In this document: in pieces, positions 7,077 through 12,262 of the stretch | How positions within the stretch are numbered: the stretch's first letter is position 1 | Layout of the letters: every line of letters starts with the position of its first letter | Source of the DNA: Phycisphaerales bacterium UBA2266 | GTDB lineage: Bacteria; Planctomycetota; Phycisphaerae; Sedimentisphaerales; Anaerobacaceae | Reading direction: 5' to 3' | Length of the DNA: 21,437 nucleotides | NCBI GenBank assembly: GCA_002347125.1 | Contig: DDXG01000286.1 | Span: 1-21,437 of the forward strand | Translations under genes and position numbers: made by a program | The notes under the pieces: model-generated | Database searches by the model: none | What the model was told of the DNA's origin: nothing | Seen by the model: only the letters and a program-made list of their open reading frames with translations

Positions 7077-8090
7077 TCAGCCCCTGTAACCGGCCTGCGC
7101 CCCTAAGCGTTCGATGAACGCGATCATATTCTCGACCGGCACATCCCCCTCCACCGCATGCGCCGGTGAGAAGACATACCCCCCGGCCGCCCCGGCGGCC
7201 AGCAACCGATCCGTGGCCACCCGCACATCCGTCACCGACCCATAAGGAAGCGTCCGCTGTGTCGAGAGCCCTCCATGAAACGCCAGCCTGCCACGATACC
7301 GCCGCATCAGTTCGAACACGTCCATCACTTCCGGCTGGAACGGATTGAAGCAGTTCAGCCCGATCCCCGCCAAGGCGTCGAACAGTTCATCGACCTTGCC
7401 GCACGAATGGATCATCACCCGCTTGCCCGCCTGCCGCACCACGGCGTACATCCGCTGCAATGGCGGCCGGATGAACCGTTCCCACATGGCCGGGCCCATC
7501 TGCAGGCCCCGTTGCCAGCCCCAGTCGTCTCCGAAGTAGACCGCGTCAATATCATACTCCAGGGCCCGCCGAACCTGCGTGATATTGTAGTCGGCGATCG
7601 TTCCCAGCAGGACGTCGACGAAGTCGGGATGCTCGATGAAATCCATCAAGAGGTTCTCCATCCCCCGCAGCGTCCAGGCCCGCTCGTACAGCGAGAACCC
7701 TATCTTGAAGACCCGCCAGCGATCTCCGTAGCGGTCGAGCATCGCCGGGATGCTCTGGAAAAACCGATGGTCCAGTGGATCGGGGAATTCATATCCGGCC
7801 AGTGTCGGCTCGGGCAGCATACAATTCTCCACGACGCCGATGTCCTTGTCCACGCGGCGGTCCCACACGACGCCGAACACATCCCGATACCGCTCATCAT
7901 CCAGTGCATCAAAGAAACCGATATCACTGCCGAGCTTAACGAAGTGGTTGTCCACCGCCGAGTCGAGGTCGTCGGTCCCAAGACGCTCCCGCAGCTTCGC
8001 CGCCGCCTCCACCGTAAACGTGCAATGCCACGGCACATAAGGCGGCCGCTTGTGCTCCATCGCCAGCCGCACCACCTCGCGTTTTTCCAT
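7077..8090 (-). CDS. UroD-like (MtaA/CmuA-type) methyltransferase-fold protein
   Basis: A 337-residue protein of the uroporphyrinogen decarboxylase superfamily. The clade is closer to corrinoid-linked methyltransferases than to haem-pathway HemE: it lacks the HemE N-terminal RQAGR motif and carries MIHSCGKVDELF, whose His228-x-Cys230 matches the zinc-binding H-x-C of MtaA/MtbA, with Cys247 (LNCFNP) soon after. The expected later zinc cysteine near the C-terminus (GGYVFSPAHAVEGDVP region) is absent, so catalysis is uncertain. Start choice: GAAGG lies 8 bases before the ATG at 8090; the ATG at 8096 is only 2 bases from it. It is apparently monocistronic. A B12-binding-domain protein is encoded 10 kb away (18693-19448), which fits corrinoid methyl-transfer chemistry, but no linkage is shown. 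Confidence 0.85.
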   Translation of the reverse strand: MEKREVVRLAMEHKRPPYVPWHCTFTVEAAAKLRERLGTDDLDSAVDNHFVKLGSDIGFFDALDDERYRDVFGVVWDRRVDKDIGVVENCMLPEPTLAGYEFPDPLDHRFFQSIPAMLDRYGDRWRVFKIGFSLYERAWTLRGMENLLMDFIEHPDFVDVLLGTIADYNITQVRRALEYDIDAVYFGDDWGWQRGLQMGPAMWERFIRPPLQRMYAVVRQAGKRVMIHSCGKVDELFDALAGIGLNCFNPFQPEVMDVFELMRRYRGRLAFHGGLSTQRTLPYGSVTDVRVATDRLLAAGAAGGYVFSPAHAVEGDVPVENMIAFIERLGAQAGYRG

Positions 8091-8142
8091 CGTCATAGCC
8101 TTCGTCTCACTCCACAGGTTGTATCCGCACGATGCCCACGAT

Positions 8143-8187
8143 CCAATGTTATGCCGAGCGAAGCGAAGCCTCCGGGCATCGAATTGG
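8143..8187. repeat. REP-like palindromic unit
   Basis: CCAAT (8143-8147) pairs with ATTGG (8183-8187), and ATGCC (8151-8155) pairs with GGCAT (8175-8179), with matching 3-base internal gaps. The loop carries GAGCGAAGCGAA (8156-8167), the core of a widespread intergenic repeat. The same 12-mer occurs on the minus strand at 10807-10818, inside the ligA/pheT junction repeat. It lies in the spacer between the UroD-like gene and ribD. Confidence 0.6.
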
Positions 8188-8219
8188 ACTGGATACCCAT
8201 TGGATGGCCGGCCTCCATA

Positions 8220-9446
8220 TCACGCAACTGTATTCAATTCAAGCGCATGGATCGCGCGCTGCGTTAATCCAGTCACGCGGACATCATCGGCGAACGGCCG
8301 CCTGTGCACCTCGTACAACCCCTGCCCGTCCGCCGCCCGCATCAGTTCATCCCCGATGGCGGCCGCCCCCGCGGCCCCCAGCCTCACCGGCGCCACATAT
8401 ACACAGAACTCGTCGGCCAGCCCCCTATCGTAGAACGCCCGCAGCACCGTGGGTCCTCCCTCGACCACCAATTGGCACACCTGCCGCCGCGCCAGTTCAT
8501 CCAGAACAAACGCCGGATCACACGGACCCTCAGCCTGTGGACACGGCACGACCTCCACGCCTGCGTCGCTCAGCCGCCGCCGCACGTCCGCTTTCTCCGC
8601 GACAACCCCTTGGCGCGCGAAGACCAGAACCGGCCCTTGCCCGGCCGTGCGAACAAGCCGACATCCCAGGGGGATGCGCAAGCTGCTGTCGAGCACCACC
8701 CGCATGGCGCCGCCCTCGTCCCTCGTCCGCCATCCCTCGCCCCTCGCTTCCCGTGTCGAGGGCGTCTCGTCCTCACGCGGCGACGCAGGCGGCCCATCGC
8801 GCGGCGGCCGTGCCGTCAACAGCGGGTCGTCCGCCAGCACCGTCGTAATGCCCACCAGTATTCCCTGCACCCGCCGCCGCAGCCGGTGCGAATCCTCCCG
8901 GCTCAACGCATTCGATATCCATCGCGGCGGCGGCTCGCCCCTGTGCGCCAGATACCCATCGATGCTCTGGGCCCATTTCAGTATGACCCAGGTCCGTCCC
9001 TGGCGGTGCCATGTGATGAACCATGCGTTCAGCAGTCTCGCCTGTCTTTCGCAACAGCCCGGCTCCACCACAATCCCGGCCGCCCGCAGCCTCGCCATCC
9101 CGCCCCCGTCGCAATGGCCCGCCGGGTCCTGCATCGCCACGACCACCCGGGCGACCCTGGCGGCGATGAGCGCCTCGGTGCACGGGCCGGTCTTGCCGTA
9201 GTGGCAGCAGGGCTCCAGCGTCACGTAAACGGTGGCGCCCGCCGGATCGATACCGCGCCCGCGGCAATCCGCCAGGGCCTCGATCTCGGCATGGGGCCCG
9301 CCGAACGCCTTGTGCCAACCCCGTCCGATGATCCGACCATCCCGCACAATCACGCAACCCACGGCCGGATTCGGCTCCACCGCCCCGATCCCTCGCTCCG
9401 CCAGCTCCAGGGCCTCCTTCATGAATCTTTCATCCGCCGCGTCCAT
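8220..9446 (-). CDS. ribD: Bifunctional riboflavin deaminase/reductase with internal insert
   Basis: A 408-residue RibD: diaminohydroxyphosphoribosylaminopyrimidine deaminase plus 5-amino-6-(5-phosphoribosylamino)uracil reductase, the second and third steps of riboflavin synthesis. The deaminase domain (1-145) has the zinc site PHAEIEAL (His52, Glu54) and PCCHYGKTGPC (Cys80, Cys89). The reductase domain (about 150-408) has KWAQSIDGYLA, GITTVLADDPLLTAR and VEGGPTVLRAFYD. Between DDPLLTAR and MRVVLDSSL there is an extra charged stretch of about 30 residues (216-247, with ETPSTREARGEG) where RibD normally has a short loop; its DNA matches the repeat at 10840-10868. The start lies 3 bases after the ligA stop, so the two share a transcript. 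The insert falls in a loop and keeps frame, so activity may be retained. Confidence 0.93.
   Translation of the reverse strand: MDAADERFMKEALELAERGIGAVEPNPAVGCVIVRDGRIIGRGWHKAFGGPHAEIEALADCRGRGIDPAGATVYVTLEPCCHYGKTGPCTEALIAARVARVVVAMQDPAGHCDGGGMARLRAAGIVVEPGCCERQARLLNAWFITWHRQGRTWVILKWAQSIDGYLAHRGEPPPRWISNALSREDSHRLRRRVQGILVGITTVLADDPLLTARPPRDGPPASPREDETPSTREARGEGWRTRDEGGAMRVVLDSSLRIPLGCRLVRTAGQGPVLVFARQGVVAEKADVRRRLSDAGVEVVPCPQAEGPCDPAFVLDELARRQVCQLVVEGGPTVLRAFYDRGLADEFCVYVAPVRLGAAGAAAIGDELMRAADGQGLYEVHRRPFADDVRVTGLTQRAIHALELNTVA
8752..8774. repeat. Repeat fragment inserted in frame in ribD
   Basis: These 23 bases match, with one difference, the reverse complement of the hairpin-3 segment of the ligA/pheT junction repeat (about 10842-10864). 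Read along ribD they encode EDETPSTR. The flanking 8716-8750 is a low-complexity CCTCG-rich run that also belongs to the insert. The insert keeps the ribD frame open. Confidence 0.65.
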
Positions 9447-9449
9447 GAC

Positions 9450-10751
9450 CTATAGCATCTCCGTGAACTCGGCCTCGTTGATAACCTTCACTCCCAGCTT
9501 CCGCGCCTTGTCCAGCTTGCTGCCGGGGTTCTCGCCGGCCAGGACGAAATCCGTGTTCTTGCTGACGCTCGACGAGGCCTTGCCGCCGGCGGCGCGAATC
9601 GCCTGCTCGGCCTGCGGCCGCGTGAAGGCCTCCAGCGTCCCGGTCACCACAATCGTTTTGCCCGCCAGCCTGCCCGGTTCACGCTTCTGCGGCGGCGTCG
9701 GCACAACCCCCGCCTCCAGCATTCGCCGGATCACCCGACGGTTGTCCTCTTTGCGAAAATAGGCATGGATGCTCTCGGCCATCACCGGCCCAATCTGGTC
9801 GATCTGCTCCAATGCCCCACGGTCGGCCTCCATCAATGCCTCCAGCGAGCCGAACCGCTCGGCCAGTATCTGGGCCGACTGCCCCCCGACATGCCGAATC
9901 CCCAACCCCGCCACGAACCGCCACAACTCCCGCGTCTTGCTCTGCTCGATGGCCTCGACCACATTGGCCGCGCTCCTGGCCGCCATTCGCTCCAGCGGCT
10001 CGAGGTCCGCCTGGGTCAGCCGGTACAAATCCGCGAGATCTTTGACCAGCCCCACATCCACGAGCTGCTCGACCAGCGCGCGTCCGAGTTGCTCGACGTC
10101 CATCTGGCCACGCCCGGCAAAGTACAGTATCCGCTCCTTGAGCTGCGCCGGGCACCGCGCATTGATGCAGCGAACGTACACGCCGCCCTCATCCTTCTGC
10201 ACGGGCGACCCGCACTCCGGGCACTTGTGCGGAACAGCAAATTCCTTCGTCCCGTGCGGCCGCAATTCCCGCCGGACGCCGACGACCTGCGGAATGATCT
10301 CTCCGGCCTTCTCCACCAGCACCGTATCGCCCACCCGCGCATCAAGCCGCCGCAACTCATCGAAATTGTGCAGGCTGGCCCGCCTGACCGTCGTGCCGGC
10401 CAGCAGCACCGCCCGCAGGTTCGCCACCGGCGTCAGCGTCCCGGTCTTGCCCACCTGCACGTCGATCGACTCGATGACCGTCTCGGCCTGCTCGGCCGCG
10501 AATTTGTATGAGATGCACCACTTGGGCGCCCGACCCGTCGTCCCCAGCACCTCCCGCTGGTCAATCCGGTTGACCTTGACCACCATCCCATCAATCTGGT
10601 AATCCAGCTTTGACCGCTTCTGCTCCCACCGGTGGCATATCTTGAGAACCTCATCAATCGTCGCGGCCTTCTCGATATGGGGATTGACCGGCAACCCTAA
10701 ATCCTTCAACCGTTTCAATGTCTCAAAATGCTCCTCAGCCAATACGGCCGA
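9450..10751 (-). pseudogene. ligA: NAD-dependent DNA ligase, C-terminal fragment lacking the catalytic N-terminus
   Basis: About 433 residues match LigA from roughly residue 235 onward. Visible parts are the end of the adenylation domain (DYQIDGMVVKVN, the DG-x-V-x-K motif; GRAPKWCISYKF), the OB fold (VGKTGTLTPVANL, LVEKAGEIIPQVVG), the four-cysteine zinc finger (CPECG, then CINARCPAQ), the HhH domain (HVGGQSAQILAERFGSLEALM) and a C-terminal BRCT domain (GKTIVVTGTLEAFTR). The N-terminal domain Ia and the KxDG adenylated-lysine motif are absent. Homology stops at about 10740, where the multi-hairpin repeat begins; beyond it the open frame is only antisense of pheT. A complete ligase would need about 670 residues. 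The stop is 3 bases before ribD. As shown it cannot be an active ligase, so it is a rearranged gene or an assembly break. Confidence 0.88.
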
Positions 10752-10890
10752 CCCCCGCGTCGCGGGCGTCTCGCCCGCGAGTTTTTCCCGTGTCGCGGGC
10801 ATCCCGTTCGCTTCGCTCAGGACAGGCCTGCCCGCGATTCGAGGGCGAGACGCCCTCGACACGTGCGGGCAGGATGCCCGTGCCACGGGG
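10750..10890. repeat. Multi-hairpin GC-rich repeat at the ligA/pheT junction
   Basis: Four hairpins follow one another. The first is CGCGGGCG/CGCCCGCG with a 3-base loop (10761-10779). The second is CGCGGGCA/TGCCCGCG closing a longer arm that holds TTCGCTTCGCTC (10794-10836). The third is CGAGGGCG/CGCCCTCG (10840-10858). The fourth is GCGGGCA/TGCCCGT (10864-10880). The region is open on both strands, reading AGETPATR in the ligA direction and GRDALDTCGQDARATG in the pheT direction. Such DAR-repeat and ETPATR strings recur in planctomycete and verrucomicrobial proteins. A partial copy lies in ribD (8752-8774). Confidence 0.8.
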
Positions 10891-11490
10891 TTGCCGATTG
10901 AGCGGCCGAAGCTGGGGTTGGTTTGCGAGGGGGATTTTCGGGCGCTGCGGGGGGCCGTGGAGGGCGTGGTGTCCGTGCTGAATCGGGATGCGGAGGTTGT
11001 GTTCAAGCCGGCACAGTTGCCCTGGGCGGAGCACGGGGCGACGGTGGAGGTTAATGGGGCGGCGATCGGCGTGGCCGGGGTAGTGTCTGAGAAGGTGGCG
11101 GGTGTGTTCGATATCAAGGACCTGTCGCCGGTGGCGGCGGAGGTCTGTTTCGATGATCTGGCGAAGCTGGTCGGCGGGCCGATTGGGGTACGGCCAATAC
11201 CGCGGTTCCCGGCGATTGTGCGCGATCTATCCATTGTGATCGATGAGCCTGTGGCGTGGTCGAAGGTTGCCGATGCGGTGTGGGGGCGGGCGCCGGAGGA
11301 ACTGGAGCGGCTGGATTTTGTGACGATCTATCGTGGCAAGGGTGTGCCGTCGGGCCGGAAAAGCGTGACGCTGACGCTGCGTTTCCGCGATGCGGACGGC
11401 ACGCTGACGCATGAGGCCGTTGATGAAATGCAGAATCGCATACTGGACGGTCTCAAGTCCGGTGTGGGGGCCCAGTTGCGGGCGATTTAG
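10891..11490 (+). pseudogene. pheT: Phenylalanyl-tRNA synthetase beta subunit, C-terminal fragment
   Basis: About 199 residues match the C-terminal quarter of bacterial PheT (usually about 800 residues). Homology begins near RPKLGLVCEGDFRALRGAVE, part of the catalytic-like core. It continues through the AEHGATVEVNGAAIGVAGVV region and ends in a full FDX-ACB anticodon-binding domain (RFPAIVRDLSIVIDE, IYRGKGVPSGRKSVTLTLRF, DGTLTHEAVDEM). The upstream three quarters (B1-B5 and much of the core) and pheS are missing; the frame instead runs back into the multi-hairpin repeat and antisense ligA. There is no start codon with a Shine-Dalgarno sequence. PheT is essential, so an intact copy, or the missing N-terminal part, must lie elsewhere. 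Confidence 0.85.
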
Positions 11491-11805
11491 CGTATGGGGT
11501 CTGACGTGTCCGGGCAGGGGCTTATGCGGATGCGCGGGGGGCCGACGAAGGCGAGAAAGAGGGGCTCCGGGGGGGGAGGACGGCATTGAAGGGCGTGCGG
11601 CCGTGTGCATGGCAGGTGATTGGCGTGTTCACAAGACAGGATGGGCCAAGCCCTCGACGGGGCGCACGGCTGTAAGTATCGGACGGATATAGGGTTACAA
11701 ACCGGGCCGCGGCGGGGGGCTTTTTTGCTGTAGAATGAACGGCCGGCGAACCGAAAAAGAGTATGAGAATAACTGTTGCAGATCGCCGGAAGGCGCGATA
11801 ATGTG

Positions 11806-11834
11806 TTGACTTGTCGCGGCCAATTTGGTATAAG
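11806..11834 (+). promoter_or_regulatory. Sigma-70 promoter of the 6S RNA gene
   Basis: TTGACT (11806-11811) and TATAAG (11829-11834) are separated by exactly 17 bases. The predicted start is near 11841, immediately before the outer strand of the RNA closing stem. Confidence 0.75.
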
Positions 11835-11840
11835 ATAAGA

Positions 11841-12045
11841 AATACGCAGGCTAACCCCTGCGGTGTTTGTACGGTAAAGTAATGGTTTGAAGGAACCGAT
11901 GCCCGTTCTGAGGGAAGTCAGGTCTCCTTGAGCCGGATAAGCCTGCTTTGACAGGACTTTCGGACTGAAGCAACGACTGCCCACCTTGCAGTAATGGGTT
12001 CTCTTCAAACACTTTCCTACGGCACTCGCGGAGGCGCCTGAAGTT
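11841..12045 (+). ncRNA. ssrS: 6S RNA
   Basis: The transcript has the 6S plan: a long closing stem, a large central bubble and a terminal arm, imitating an open promoter that traps the sigma-70 holoenzyme. The outer stem is CAGGC (11847-11851) with GCCTG (12036-12040). The closing stem is 11858-11879 with 12012-12031, including GTAAAG-type pairing to CTTTCCTAC. An inner stem pairs GTTTGAAG (11885-11892) and GAACC with GGTTC and CTTCAAAC (12003-12010). Conserved-looking sequences match E. coli 6S: CCTTGAGCCGGATA against CCCUGAGCCGAUA; GAAGCAACGACTGCCCACCTTG against the GAAGCC...GACGACAC..CACCUUG region; and CCTACGGCACTCGCGGAG against CCUGCGGCGGCAUCUCGGAG. A consensus promoter and an intrinsic terminator flank it. 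The identification is by eye; a covariance search against RF00013 would settle it. Confidence 0.82.
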
Positions 12046-12072
12046 AAAGGCCTGTACGCAGGCCTTTTTCTA
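12046..12072 (+). terminator. Intrinsic terminator of 6S RNA
   Basis: A perfect 9-bp stem, AAAGGCCTG/CAGGCCTTT, with a TACG tetraloop is followed by TTTTTCT. It is one of the two clearest terminators in the window. Confidence 0.88.
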
Positions 12073-12078
12073 TGGGGG

Positions 12079-12107
12079 TTGGACAAAGGCTGAAGGGGCG
12101 GTATCCT
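12079..12107 (+). promoter_or_regulatory. Possible promoter of glgP
   Basis: TTGGAC (12079-12084) and TATCCT (12102-12107) have a 17-base spacer. The match is moderate. It would give a leader of about 150 bases before glgP containing the small ORF and hairpin described separately. Confidence 0.35.
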
Positions 12108-12166
12108 GTTGGAGTCGCGGGACAGGGAGCGTTTCGAGGGGCTTTGCGTTCAAGGAGAGGAGGCTG

Positions 12167-12214
12167 ATGGTCGATGAAATGAACGTCCCAGGGTCTATGG
12201 GCATAGACCGATAA
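12167..12214 (+). CDS. Possible 15-codon leader ORF upstream of glgP
   Basis: The frame MVDEMNVPGSMGIDR ends in TAA at 12212-12214. It is preceded by AAGGAG (12152-12157, 9 bases away) and AGGAGG (12158-12163, 3 bases away), the strongest Shine-Dalgarno match in the window. A perfect 8-bp hairpin (12192-12209) lies within its last codons. glgP begins 49 bases later. It may be a translated leader or only a strong ribosome-binding site by chance. Confidence 0.35.
   Translation: MVDEMNVPGSMGIDR
12192..12209 (+). promoter_or_regulatory. Perfect palindrome in the glgP leader
   Basis: GGTCTATG-GG-CATAGACC is a perfect 8-bp dyad with a 2-base centre, 54 bases before the glgP start. It could be an operator for a dimeric regulator or, allowing for a larger loop, an RNA hairpin. 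TAATAC (12212-12217) directly follows but has no good -35. Confidence 0.45.
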
Positions 12215-12262
12215 TACAGTGAGAATCTTGAGCAGCTGTGGTTTACATAACGGAGACGCAAG

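Noticed and set aside
7275..8267. Plus-strand open frame of 330 codons opposite the UroD-like gene
   Set aside because: It is antisense to a conserved gene and His/Arg/Pro-rich, with no motif.
10752..11234. N-terminal extension of the ligA reading frame
   Set aside because: These residues are the antisense of pheT plus the repeat and have no similarity to the LigA N-terminal domains.
11494..11589. Short basic frame just after the pheT stop (starts MGSDVSGQGL)
   Set aside because: It has no Shine-Dalgarno sequence, is made of Gly, Arg and Lys from G-rich DNA, and does not match a small ribosomal protein I can recall.
11700..11735. Possible terminator after the pheT fragment (GC-rich run then TTTTTT at about 11727)
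   Set aside because: The stem could not be drawn convincingly: CCGGGCCGCGG does not pair well with the G-run before the T-tract.
11487..12086. Minus-strand open frame of about 200 codons across the pheT-glgP spacer
   Set aside because: It is antisense to the 6S RNA gene and its terminator and has no protein-like composition or ribosome-binding site.
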